Assembly (NCBI GenBank): GCA_910578475.1
Contig: CAJTRK010000013.1
Coordinates: forward strand, 31,238-95,237
Origin: an uncultured Lachnospiraceae bacterium
GTDB taxonomy: Bacteria > Bacillota > Clostridia > Lachnospirales > Lachnospiraceae
DNA: 64,000 bases
Direction of reading: 5' to 3'
Positions 37,101-43,815 of the stretch are shown here, one piece after another. Within the stretch, counting starts at the first letter, position 1. Each line of letters starts with the position of its first letter. Both the position numbers and the translations under genes were made by a program. Under the pieces are notes generated by a model. It saw nothing but the letters and a program-made list of their open reading frames with translations. It did not search any database and was not told where the DNA came from.

Positions 37101-37253
37101 AAAGCCAGGGGTGCTGTTGATATTGTGATTAAACAGGCGGAATTGATGAGCAGCAATATAAAGCCGAGGGTTACAGTTTATGATTTTAATCCAGAAACGG
37201 GGCTTTCGATGGTGGCAGAAGCGTCTGTGCCATATGGTGAGAAGACAAAATAA
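34140..37253 (+). CDS. hsdR: Type I restriction enzyme endonuclease/translocase subunit HsdR
   Basis: 1037 aa. The N-terminal nuclease domain has PDVLIFVNGIPLVLFELKN (PD-(D/E)xK catalytic residues). The motor domain follows: Walker A VWHTQGSGKSLSM, VLTDRNDLDNQL, DEAHRSQYG, FIGFTGTPI, and later MWLTGFDVPSMATMYIDKPM with IARVNRVYKDKEAG (motif VI). The C-terminal third is helical and binds the methylase core. All motifs are intact. It starts 18 bp after the broken gene, and a long hairpin follows the stop. Confidence 0.95.
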   Translation: MPINENTLEQVIIAELQEKGYEYLYGPDIDRDYHEVILKDYFETAMYKINPKITVDIVEEAYKSIKNLGLFKLEDMNAAFHKYLIEGVPVNYRVNGEQRTYTVKLIDFANPEKNEFHVVNQYTVIAYKNKRPDVLIFVNGIPLVLFELKNITNEDATIENAYKQVKNYQMDIPSLFYYNAFNVISDGLDTRMGTITSDFTRYMVWKSENGEKPEDGGLNYFSVLLNGVFPKARLLDLIRNFIVFQNSKGRTIKIIAGYHQYFAVRKAVERTGNALEEHSRKVGVVWHTQGSGKSLSMVFYTGCIVSNPEFHNPTIVVLTDRNDLDNQLFGSFVSSSKLLLRQTPKQAKSREHLKELLKVKAGGIVFTTIQKFEESSEVLSERSNIIFMADEAHRSQYGLEGKLNRETGEWKYGMAKYMRDSLPNATFIGFTGTPIDFDDRSTVEVFGEYIDIYDMTQAVEDGATVPIYYENRTAKIKLNEELLKKIDAEYEKMAGEASETAIEKSKSDLSTIEAIIGSKERLSLLADDMIAHYEDRQYVLAGKAMIVCMSRRIAINLYRIILEKRPEWKQKVKVVLTSSNQDDEDWHDIIGNKAYRDGLMLEFKDDASEFKIAIVVDMWLTGFDVPSMATMYIDKPMKGHNLMQAIARVNRVYKDKEAGLIVDYIGMAAELRSALSQYTKRDQDKIPDLGQALSIALEKLEIMRDMFYGFVYSDFFGRDDSVRLAVIANGVNFALGMEEDEQKSFIREATALSQAETLCRSMLDTRLKEEIEFFKCVKAGICKTAGRMGITTNEINARIMKLLEQAIEQDGVYNIFAEAGKKNPEISILSEEYMEKIRRMKHKNIAAEMLRKLLEDNIRVFARTGVVKSQLFSEKMQKLLKMYNNRLITSAEVIEELLNLSKEMTEAYKAGDEKGLTTEELAFYDALVADPEVLRKMQDKVLIEMAQELTELIRRSRTVDWDKKESARAYMRTQVKHLLRKYKYPPEKARGAVDIVIKQAELMSSNIKPRVTVYDFNPETGLSMVAEASVPYGEKTK

Positions 37254-37257
37254 TGAT

Positions 37258-37330
37258 ATATGCTCTAAATGACTTCTTCATCACGGGATTTTCTCATGGT
37301 TAGTGAAGAACTCATTTAGAGCATATTTCT
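37258..37330 (+). terminator. Terminator after hsdR
   Basis: Arms 37258-37280 and 37304-37326 pair at 22 of 23 positions (ATATGCTCTAAATGA core), with a 23-nt loop. The U tract is weak (TTTCTA). Begins just after the hsdR stop. Confidence 0.7.
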
Positions 37331-37701
37331 ACAATGCAATTTTAGGTATTTGTCATTTTATATTGATTCGATTGTAAAGTTTCAGAAATCAATACATCAC
37401 TTTGATGAGGAATTATCAATTCTATACCCGATAAGGATATAAGAAAAACGGTTATAAAACTTAATCATTTATTTCATGTTGTAGAGAATGAATATAAACG
37501 AAGGTATGAGATAACATAATAAATTTATGTAATTATTTATGGAATATATGGTTGGCAAATTCCAGTATGTGGGACTGACATAACAAAAAATAGAATAGAT
37601 TTTTTACATAGGCACTTGCCATAACAGCGAGTGTCTATTTTTTTGCATTTTTTAGGGAGCCTTAACCGGCTCCTTTTTTCGTGGGGAAGGAAGGTGGGGG
37701 A
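37331..37701. other. Intergenic stretch with a terminator hairpin
   Basis: AT-rich, no gene seen. At 37656-37679 GGAGCC-TTAACC-GGCTCC followed by TTTTTT is a clear Rho-independent terminator, probably from the phage gene cluster that once lay here, because a tape-measure start follows 23 bp later. A second, weaker hairpin with a T tract lies just before it (about 37613-37645). Confidence 0.6.
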
Positions 37702-37905
37702 GTGGCATCAAGGATACAGGGCATCACGGTAGAGATTGGCGGCGATATCACGAAATTCACCACCGCTTTAAAATGATACAACATCAATGAGCGTGAGTTT
37801 TGGTTGGGGCTGTCCAAGATTTGTTATGCTAAAGATATTGCAGAAATGGCGATACGGCAACTTGACCGCCTGCGGAAATGGGCGCAGGGCGGCGCTGCTT
37901 TATAA
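37702..37905 (+). pseudogene. Prophage scar: tape-measure N-terminus joined to another phage gene end
   Basis: GTG 37702, preceded by AAGGTGGGGG, reads ASRIQGITVEIGGDITKFTT and stops at 37776 (TGA). This is the stereotyped start of Firmicute phage tail tape-measure proteins. In the same frame after the stop comes INEREFWLGLSKICYAKD and DRLRKWAQGGAAL, ending at 37905, which resembles a different phage protein's C-terminus. The junction is best explained by an internal deletion of a prophage; nothing else of the phage is left apart from the small toxin gene that follows. Confidence 0.55.
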
Positions 37906-38035
37906 TTGTCTGACAAAGAAATGTGTGCTATACTTCGGATATGGGAAAACCATAGAGCCAAAAGCGGCTTTACCTCTCTTGTATTTTGCGGAGGGTTCAA
38001 GTAGCCCTCCAAACGAAAGAAAGGAGGGCGATGCA

Positions 38036-38125
38036 ATGATTACATATCAGGATTTCTTTTTGTTCTGTACGTTCATTGTTGCCCTTATCAGTCTGCTTTA
38101 TCGGATTTTTAAGGGAAAGAAATAG
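38036..38125 (+). CDS. Holin-like toxin peptide, TxpA-type (29 aa)
   Basis: ATG 38036 with GAAAGGAGGGCGATGCA upstream. The peptide is MITYQDFFLFCTFIVALISL followed by a short basic tail ending GKK: a polar M-x-T-Y start, one membrane helix, and a positive C-terminus. This matches the small holin-like toxin group of type I toxin-antitoxin systems. The frame is open further upstream, but only this ATG has a proper ribosome site. A convergent promoter and a hairpin at the 3' end predict an antisense RNA. Confidence 0.6.
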   Translation: MITYQDFFLFCTFIVALISLLYRIFKGKK

Positions 38126-38221
38126 CCGCCACTACTGCCAATAGTGACGGCTGACTGCTTATAGCAGAAGTTTAAACTTATTGTGAGAGGTAGAGCCGCT
38201 TCTATGGCTTTCCCTTTTTCT
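38113..38221 (-). ncRNA. Predicted antisense antitoxin RNA (RatA-like)
   Basis: Boundaries are inferred: start about 7 nt after the -10 box at 38228-38233, end at a minus-strand terminator-like stem (arms 38142-38152 and 38124-38134, one mismatch) followed by ATTTCTTT. The RNA would be about 110 nt and overlap the last bases and 3' UTR of the toxin mRNA, the arrangement of txpA/ratA modules. No direct evidence of expression. Confidence 0.45.
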
Positions 38222-38227
38222 ATGCTT

Positions 38228-38256
38228 AATATAGCATATTTGGCAGCGGGATTCAA
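38228..38256 (-). promoter_or_regulatory. Minus-strand promoter for the antisense RNA
   Basis: TTGAAT (38251-38256, minus strand), 17-bp spacer, TATATT (38228-38233) preceded by TGC (extended -10). It faces the toxin gene and no protein gene lies downstream of it. Confidence 0.65.
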
Positions 38257-38296
38257 GAGCCAAACACGCGTTTACATGCAATCGGAAAATATACAT

Positions 38297-38363
38297 AAAA
38301 AGGTTGACAGATGACTACCTGCGTTGTATGATGGGATAAAGGTAGTCGTTTGTCAACCTTTTT
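38297..38363 (+). promoter_or_regulatory. blaI promoter embedded in a long dyad (operator/terminator)
   Basis: Promoter TTGACA (38304-38309), 17-bp spacer, TATGAT (38327-38332). A dyad surrounds it: 38297-38320 and 38340-38363 match at 22 of 24 positions, including GACTACC/GGTAGTC and GTTGACA-like ends. BlaI/MecI-type repressors bind dyads with TAC/GTA half-sites at their own promoters, so this is the likely operator. Read from upstream, the same dyad with its T-rich end could stop transcription coming from the phage/toxin side. Confidence 0.7.
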
Positions 38364-38456
38364 ATTTGAAAAAACAGCTGCCTGTTTTGCGGATGCAAAT
38401 CCGGACAAAACGGGATTTGGGAAAGACGATATGTGATGGTGAAGGAGGGACAGCCG

Positions 38457-38834
38457 ATGATAAAATTATCGGAAGCCGAGTGGAAAGTAATGAATTATTT
38501 GTGGGAAGAGGCGCCCCGGACGATTATGCAGATTACGAATCATTTCAAGGAAACGACGGGATGGACGAAACATACAGTCATGACGTTTTTGCGCCGCATG
38601 GAAGAAAAAGGAGCCGTTCATTATGAGGAAGGGGAGCGGGCCAAACTCTTTTATCCCGATATTGAAAAAACGGAAGCGGCGTTTCAGGAAACGGAGGAAT
38701 TTCTTGACAAAGTATTTAACGGGCGGCTCGGACTGATGCTGAATACAATGGTTGAAAGGAAATCTTTGTCCGGGGAAGAAATTACGGAACTTTATGAGAT
38801 TTTGAAAAGAGCAGAAGAAGACAGCACATTGTAA
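38457..38834 (+). CDS. blaI: BlaI/MecI family repressor
   Basis: 125 aa. Winged helix (KLSEAEWKVMNYLWEEAPRT, TVMTFLRRMEEKGAVHYEEG) followed by a helical dimerisation tail. MecI/BlaI repressors are inactivated by cleavage initiated by a BlaR1-type membrane protease, and such a gene follows 23 bp downstream. ATG 38457 is chosen for AAGGAGGGA at 38442-38450; ATGs at 38433 and 38436 have no ribosome site. Confidence 0.93.
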   Translation: MIKLSEAEWKVMNYLWEEAPRTIMQITNHFKETTGWTKHTVMTFLRRMEEKGAVHYEEGERAKLFYPDIEKTEAAFQETEEFLDKVFNGRLGLMLNTMVERKSLSGEEITELYEILKRAEEDSTL

Positions 38835-38857
38835 AAGGGGTATGGGGGTGTAAAAGA

Positions 38858-41488
38858 ATGAGAGACTTTATGATAACTTCTTCGTTTTTGATAGGCGTTG
38901 TATTGCTGATACGGTATCTGGCAAAAGGACGGTTGAATCCGATGCTGCAATATGCGCTCTGGATTCCGGTTGTCCTGCGGCTTATAATACCGGTTCCGTT
39001 ATGGAGCAGCCAGTTCAGTGTTTTGAATCTGGTTCCCGATAGTCTGCCGGAGCACGGCACGGCTTTTTCCGGGGAAATTATTTCCGACACACCTTCCGGG
39101 GAAGAAAAGCATACGGAAAATATCGCAGGAAACGGGGTAACACAGGAAGGCTGGACATCTCTTTTGATGCCGGGCGACAACGCGCCGGAAGAAATACAGG
39201 CACAGCCGCAGCCGCGGCATGAAAACGCTGCCGGGCAGAAGTTTTCCCTGACACTGGAAGAAGTTTTGTTATTCCTGTGGTTTTTGGGAATGCTGTCGGC
39301 CGGCAGTTATATGCTTTTCTATCAGATAAAGTGGAAAAAATACCTGCGGGCCAACAGAAAGCCGCTGGCAGGGCGGGAAATATACAGGAAGCATCTGCCC
39401 GTCTATACGGTAAAGAATCTGCCTTCGCCCTGCCTTTCCGGAAACTGTATTTATCTGACGCCCGAAATGGCAAAGGATCCAAAACGCCTCGAGCATATCC
39501 TGATACATGAATACTGTCATTACAAACATCTCGATTTCCTGTGGGTGATGGTCAGATGCGTTTTGATAGTGGTTTACTGGTTCCATCCGCTTGTATGGGC
39601 GGCGGCCCGGGCGTCGAAACAGGACAGTGAGCTTGCCTGCGATGCGGCGGCAATCCGCATGCTTGGAGAACAGGAACGTCTGGCTTATGGAAAAACGCTG
39701 TTGCTATTGATTGCGGGCGACGGCTATGATTGGAGGCGGATGGGAATTGCCTCTACCATGAGCGGCGGTGAGAAAGGAATCCGGGACAGAATCGTTCAGA
39801 TTGCCGCGAAACCGAAATATGTGGCGGCGACGGCGGGAATTATTCTGTTGCTGATTGCAGCGGCAGGGTTTGCAGCTTTTTCGGGAGCCTCCAAAGAAAA
39901 AGGTGTGGAAACGGAGAGCGTGGAGGCGGACAGACAGAAGGAGTCTGCGCCTGCGGAATCTGCCGATGGGCAGCGTGAGGAGCAGCAGTTCCTGGAAGAG
40001 CAAAAGAATCCGGAGCAGTTACAGGCTTTGGAACAGGAGATGGAACAGGCGCGGCAACAGCAGCAGGAAACGGAACAGCAGGTTCAACGATTGGAACAGG
40101 AGATGGAGGAGGAAGTCAAACGGAATGCCGTGCTCAAAGAGCTGGCTTCCTATGATTCGAAGATTGAAGAAACGGGCAGCAGGCCGGGCGTATATGCGGT
40201 AAGGGACGCTATGAACCGGTCGGATTATGTGCAGGATTATTATGAAAAAGGAGAGGCGGCGCTGGAGGAAGGCATGTATCTTCTGGCAGTGCATAAAGGG
40301 TCCGACAGCTCCGATATTAAAATATATGGAATGTATTCGGAAGAATACGGGTGCGAGGGCATCAAAATTCTTATCGGGGATGATGTGAATGATTTTGATG
40401 TGGCGTGGAGTCTGTCCTATCTGGGAAACATCCGCCTGTATGAATCCGCAGAAGACGGAATGCCCCGCACCTTTGTCTGGCAGATGCTGGCAGAGAATAC
40501 TTCCGATGCGGAAGTGTGGGATTATTTATACCTGTGTGACCGTCTGAATACAGGAACGATTGAACAGCATACGATTCAGGCCGAAGCGCTTTTGGAAGAG
40601 CTTGGGAAACGGCTTCGTTTTGAAATCCATGCGGAGGAATGCCGGATTGATGTCTACGACAAAGATAATAAAGTCGGTTCCATTCCGGTTGACGCATCCC
40701 CGGAGACGATGGAAAGCGTTCAGGAAGTGATAGTGGATGACAGTGTCGTTGCCTGGGAACTTGGCAGCAGCGAAGATGAAATCAGAATGATGACGGCGGT
40801 CGGCCTGAAACTGAACGGGACGGATGAAATATGGTATTACAGGCTGCCGCTCTTAAGCATCCCGGTGACATGCGGAACATTCGGTGAAAGAACGTTTCAG
40901 TTTGGACAGGCATCGGTGGATACGAACTATGTGAATGAGAAGGGATTGGGCGGAGCGGATACGCTTGACCAGTTTTTGGAACTGACAGAAGAACCTGCGC
41001 CGGCGCAAAGCAGCGGAACGGAACTGCGTCAGGATGGGACGGATGTTCTTTCCACGGCGTTTACGGACGACGGAGTTCATTACGATGTGGAAATTCGGTA
41101 TACCAATCCCTGTCCGTCCTATACGCGGATTTCCGATTCCTTTGGCACAAGAATCAATCCGGCAACGGGAGAAAAGCAGCTGCACGGCGGCATTGACCTG
41201 GCGGCGGAAAAAGGCGCGGATATCGTCGCCGCGGCGGAAGGAACCGTATACCAGACCGGGTTTGACAGCGACTATGGAAATTATATTGTTTTGTATCATG
41301 TGCTGAGCGGAGAGTTTACCTATTATGCGGGATGCCAGGACGTGCTTGCGGCAGAAGGAGAGAACGTTGCGGCCGGGCAGAAAATCGCCACGGTAGGCAG
41401 TACCGGGCGTTCCACCGGGCCGCATCTCCACTTCGCGCTCAGCAGAAACGGCGAATATGTCGAGCCGATGCTGGAATCACTTGAGTAG
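38858..41488 (+). CDS. BlaR1-like M56 metalloprotease with C-terminal M23 peptidase domain
   Basis: 876 aa. N-terminal membrane helices (about 5-22, 30-50, 130-150), then the cytoplasmic gluzincin site ILIHEYCHYKHLDFLW (HExxH) with the downstream ELACDAAAIRMLG helix, the hallmark of M56 antirepressors. A further membrane helix at about 322-342 leads outside. There follow a Gln/Glu-rich coiled coil (about 365-430), a region of unknown fold, and an M23 (LytM-like) domain at about 760-870 with LHGGIDLAAEKG (His and Asp ligands) and STGPHLHFAL (HxH). Zinc ligands look complete. In BlaR1 this outer position holds a penicillin-binding sensor; here it is a peptidoglycan endopeptidase-like domain, suggesting cell-wall sensing. 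Partner of the blaI product. Confidence 0.85.
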   Translation: MRDFMITSSFLIGVVLLIRYLAKGRLNPMLQYALWIPVVLRLIIPVPLWSSQFSVLNLVPDSLPEHGTAFSGEIISDTPSGEEKHTENIAGNGVTQEGWTSLLMPGDNAPEEIQAQPQPRHENAAGQKFSLTLEEVLLFLWFLGMLSAGSYMLFYQIKWKKYLRANRKPLAGREIYRKHLPVYTVKNLPSPCLSGNCIYLTPEMAKDPKRLEHILIHEYCHYKHLDFLWVMVRCVLIVVYWFHPLVWAAARASKQDSELACDAAAIRMLGEQERLAYGKTLLLLIAGDGYDWRRMGIASTMSGGEKGIRDRIVQIAAKPKYVAATAGIILLLIAAAGFAAFSGASKEKGVETESVEADRQKESAPAESADGQREEQQFLEEQKNPEQLQALEQEMEQARQQQQETEQQVQRLEQEMEEEVKRNAVLKELASYDSKIEETGSRPGVYAVRDAMNRSDYVQDYYEKGEAALEEGMYLLAVHKGSDSSDIKIYGMYSEEYGCEGIKILIGDDVNDFDVAWSLSYLGNIRLYESAEDGMPRTFVWQMLAENTSDAEVWDYLYLCDRLNTGTIEQHTIQAEALLEELGKRLRFEIHAEECRIDVYDKDNKVGSIPVDASPETMESVQEVIVDDSVVAWELGSSEDEIRMMTAVGLKLNGTDEIWYYRLPLLSIPVTCGTFGERTFQFGQASVDTNYVNEKGLGGADTLDQFLELTEEPAPAQSSGTELRQDGTDVLSTAFTDDGVHYDVEIRYTNPCPSYTRISDSFGTRINPATGEKQLHGGIDLAAEKGADIVAAAEGTVYQTGFDSDYGNYIVLYHVLSGEFTYYAGCQDVLAAEGENVAAGQKIATVGSTGRSTGPHLHFALSRNGEYVEPMLESLE

Positions 41489-41493
41489 AAACG

Positions 41494-42033
41494 CTACTCT
41501 CTCAGCTGACAGCGCTGCAGCGGCAGGAATATCGGTTTATACAGAAGCATGGTAATTGCCGCATTGAGGCCTCCTTTCATGATATTAAACGGAAGAAATG
41601 CCGGCAGCAGCAATTTGGCGACCTCTTCTCTTGGCATTCCCATATAGACCGGGGCAATGAAGTAATTCCAGAGAAGCATTATGACCGCCATCACAAGACA
41701 GCCGCAGAGCAGTCCGCAGGCTAAACCGAAAAAATTATGTTTTTTGCGGTAAATCAGCGCGGCGGTACAGGCAAAGGAACAGCTCGAAAGAACATTCATG
41801 AGAAAGCCGAGCGGGCCTGTGCCGCTGATGGTAAGCATCTGGACGAAAGAGACGAGAAAGGTTATCACAAAGGAAGTAAGAGGGCCGAACAGAAGGCCGC
41901 CGATGGTGATGATAACGTCTTTCGGTTCGTACTTTAAAAAGAGTACGAGCGGAATGCGGACAAGAGCCGCCGCGATATAAGCGATGGCGCAGAGCATTCC
42001 GACAGTTGTGAGTTTTCTTGTTTGTTTGTTCAT
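41494..42033 (-). CDS. ribU: Riboflavin ECF transporter S component RibU
   Basis: 179 aa, about five or six membrane helices. KLTTVGMLCAIAYIAAALVR at the start and the stretch VRIPLVLFLKYEPKDVIITI match RibU proteins, where the K-Y-E/D-P-K/S-D segment lies at the flavin site. It delivers riboflavin to the shared ECF energising module encoded elsewhere. AGGAGG precedes the ATG. An FMN riboswitch and a terminator lie upstream, so it is shut off when FMN is plentiful. It is convergent with the M56-M23 gene with 5 bp between stops. Confidence 0.93.
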   Translation of the reverse strand: MNKQTRKLTTVGMLCAIAYIAAALVRIPLVLFLKYEPKDVIITIGGLLFGPLTSFVITFLVSFVQMLTISGTGPLGFLMNVLSSCSFACTAALIYRKKHNFFGLACGLLCGCLVMAVIMLLWNYFIAPVYMGMPREEVAKLLLPAFLPFNIMKGGLNAAITMLLYKPIFLPLQRCQLRE

Positions 42034-42048
42034 AGGGATTACCTCCTG

Positions 42049-42090
42049 AAAAAAATTAACACCTGAAAGCCGAAGTGCCTTTCAGGTGTT
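42049..42090 (-). terminator. Riboswitch expression-platform terminator
   Basis: On the minus strand, AACACCTGAAAG (complement of 42079-42090) pairs with CTTTCAGGTGTT (complement of 42058-42069), followed by AATTTTTTTC. A 12-bp stem with a strong U tract lies between the FMN aptamer and the ribU ribosome site: transcription attenuation. A T tract on the other side may make it bidirectional. Confidence 0.85.
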
Positions 42091-42186
42091 TTTTCAGGTA
42101 TGTCAAAAACGTCAACAGAGCAGTTGCGAAGGAATAAAAAAAAGAGTGCAAAAAGAGCGCCGGCACAGCCGACATTTTCAACACAC

Positions 42187-42328
42187 CTTCTTTAATCCGG
42201 ACTATACCGTCGGTACCGGAATTCCACCGGTCCCCGCACTTTCGTGCCCGCGGACTGTCACCGCCGATCGGGAATTCCAGCTTACCGGATTTTAGATATC
42301 CGATAAGGGTCACCCTGCCCTGAAGACA
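42187..42328 (-). promoter_or_regulatory. FMN riboswitch (RFN element)
   Basis: On the minus strand the conserved RFN blocks appear in order: TCAGGGCAGGGTGA, ATTCCCGATCGGCGGTGACA, CCGCGGGCACGAAAGTGCGG, GGTGGAATTCCGGTACCGAC, and GGTATAGTCCGGAT. The outer P1 helix is CTTC near 42325 with GAAG near 42188. It controls ribU downstream through the terminator at 42049-42090. Confidence 0.95.
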
Positions 42329-42352
42329 TTATGCTATTCAGTTGTTTGTAAA

Positions 42353-42381
42353 AGTATATAACAGTCTCTTATATATGTCAA
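42353..42381 (-). promoter_or_regulatory. ribU promoter
   Basis: TTGACA (42376-42381, minus strand), 17-bp spacer, TATACT (42353-42358). Near-consensus promoter about 25 bp ahead of the riboswitch. Confidence 0.85.
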
Positions 42382-42455
42382 TCAATTTGCAGTCTGTTAT
42401 GGATATTTCTGTTATAGATGTTATAGATATTCTGCTGCGTTCTTTTCACCGGCAT

Positions 42456-42713
42456 TTAGAACCCGGCCATCATAAGACCCATCAGCTGGTCCCTGACAAC
42501 GGCATCCTGTGTGCCTTTTGCTTTGGAAGCCTGACTGTCCAGTTCCGTTTTGGTCGCTTCGGCCTGCCGCAGCTTTTCCATAAAAGCCTTTTTCTCCTGC
42601 TCGGCTTCTTCAGCTCTGCGCTCCGCCCTTGCCTGACTTCTCATTTTTACCGCGTATTCCATAGAATCCACAACCTGCTGCATTCCCGATATCATTTCTG
42701 CGCTCATCTTCAT
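42456..42713 (-). CDS. Small coiled-coil protein of unknown function
   Basis: 85 aa: EMISGMQQVVDSMEYAVKMR, then a charged helix (RAERRAEEAEQEKKAFMEKL) and a soluble tail ending QLMGLMMAGF. Coiled coil is likely over about 30-60. There is no membrane segment. Ribosome site is GGGGA just before ATG 42713; ATG 42707 is an alternative. Not recognised; convincing amphipathic pattern and codon use support a real gene. It shares direction with ribU but has its own upstream region containing a long palindrome. Confidence 0.55.
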   Translation of the reverse strand: MKMSAEMISGMQQVVDSMEYAVKMRSQARAERRAEEAEQEKKAFMEKLRQAEATKTELDSQASKAKGTQDAVVRDQLMGLMMAGF

Positions 42714-42821
42714 TCCCCGACTTTCTGCCGCACTGTGCGGCTTTTGCTGGACGATGTTACCTGTAAATTATATCGGCTGACGCCATTTTTTTCTAAAGGG
42801 GATAAGGGATTATTTTTATAA

Positions 42822-42988
42822 AGCATACGATTCAGGAGCCGCCGGGGCACAGCATCCTTCTCTTTGGAGGCACGCTTTTGCTTCGCCAAAAATCGTAACG
42901 GTACTAAGTTTTCACTAAGTGCCGACGTTTTTGAAGGGCCTCCGCAAGAGAAGGATGCTGTGCCCCGGCGGCTCCTGAATCGTATGCT
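42822..42988. repeat. 167-bp palindromic element with 43-bp perfect arms
   Basis: Bases 42822-42864 and 42946-42988 are exact reverse complements over 43 bp (ends AGCATACGATTCAGGAGCCG). The next bases GGAGGC/GCCTCC also pair, and the middle (CTTCGCCAAAAATCG... / ...CGTTTTTGAAGG) can pair imperfectly. It has no open frame. The GC-rich arms differ from the flanks. Likely a MITE or REP-type mobile palindrome; it would form a very stable RNA hairpin if transcribed. No target duplication was seen. Confidence 0.75.
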
Positions 42989-43152
42989 ATGTGACGACCG
43001 CGCGCGATGCCAATTCCTGACATTGCCGCAACAACCCCTTTTACATTTTTCTTTTCTGTGTTATACTGTACGCAAAGGCACTGTCTATGCTTGTGTTTTA
43101 TCAGCAAAAATAATAGAAAACAGGACAAACGATAGAAAGTAGTTGGGGATAA

Positions 43153-43815
43153 ATGAAATATAAGAAAATTAATGAAGCGACCGTTCAATGTATCATTTCG
43201 GAAGAAGACATGGAAGAATATGGTCTGACGCTTTCTGATATTTTTGAACGGAATGAAAAAGGAGAAGGCTTTCTGCGGGACGTTGTGGAGCGTGCCCATG
43301 ATGAAGTCGGGTATCGGCTGAACGGGGATAACATTGCGATGCAGATTACGCCGATTCGTGATGAAGGGCTGGTCATTACTTTTTCGGACGAAGGGATTGC
43401 CGGCTTCCAGAACATGTTGGAACATATTAAGGAAGTGCTTTCGGGACTTGACCCGGAGAGCCTTAAAGAGGCGGCGAAGGCCGTTGCCGGGAAAACGGAG
43501 AAACAGTCGAAAGAACTGGAAGACACCTGCCGGATTTTTGTTTTTGCATCCATGAATCACGCCATGCGGTACTGTGCGGTAATACCGTCGGAACTGTCGG
43601 TCAGGAGCCATTTGTACAGCTTAAAAGATACCTATTATCTGGTTATCGAGAAGCAGCGGCTTTCCAGGAAAAATTTTAACAAGATTAGCGCACAGGCGGT
43701 CGAGTTTGCCAAACTCCTTGCGCCGTCGGAAGAAAAACTGCTTTATCTGGAAGAGCATGGAGAATGCCTGATAAAAGACCGGGCAGTTTCTACATTGAGG
43801 AGAATATGCTCATAA
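43153..43815 (+). CDS. mecA: Adaptor protein MecA
   Basis: 220 aa. KYKKINEATVQCIISEEDME at the N-terminus, DVVERAHDEVGYRL, and a C-terminal domain with CRIFVFASMNHAMRYCAVIP are typical of MecA, which delivers substrates such as ComK to ClpCP for degradation. The central acidic linker is short. Downstream the esterase gene overlaps it by 10 bp. GGGGA precedes the ATG. Confidence 0.88.
   Translation: MKYKKINEATVQCIISEEDMEEYGLTLSDIFERNEKGEGFLRDVVERAHDEVGYRLNGDNIAMQITPIRDEGLVITFSDEGIAGFQNMLEHIKEVLSGLDPESLKEAAKAVAGKTEKQSKELEDTCRIFVFASMNHAMRYCAVIPSELSVRSHLYSLKDTYYLVIEKQRLSRKNFNKISAQAVEFAKLLAPSEEKLLYLEEHGECLIKDRAVSTLRRICS

Noticed and set aside
37787..38035. Upstream extension of the holin-like toxin frame
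   Set aside because: It has no ribosome site at its start and covers the phage scar in another frame; the toxin ATG 38036 has an excellent AGGAGG.
42056..42313. Minus-strand 85-codon frame upstream of ribU
   Set aside because: It lies within the FMN riboswitch and its terminator; the coding look is a by-product of conserved RNA sequence.
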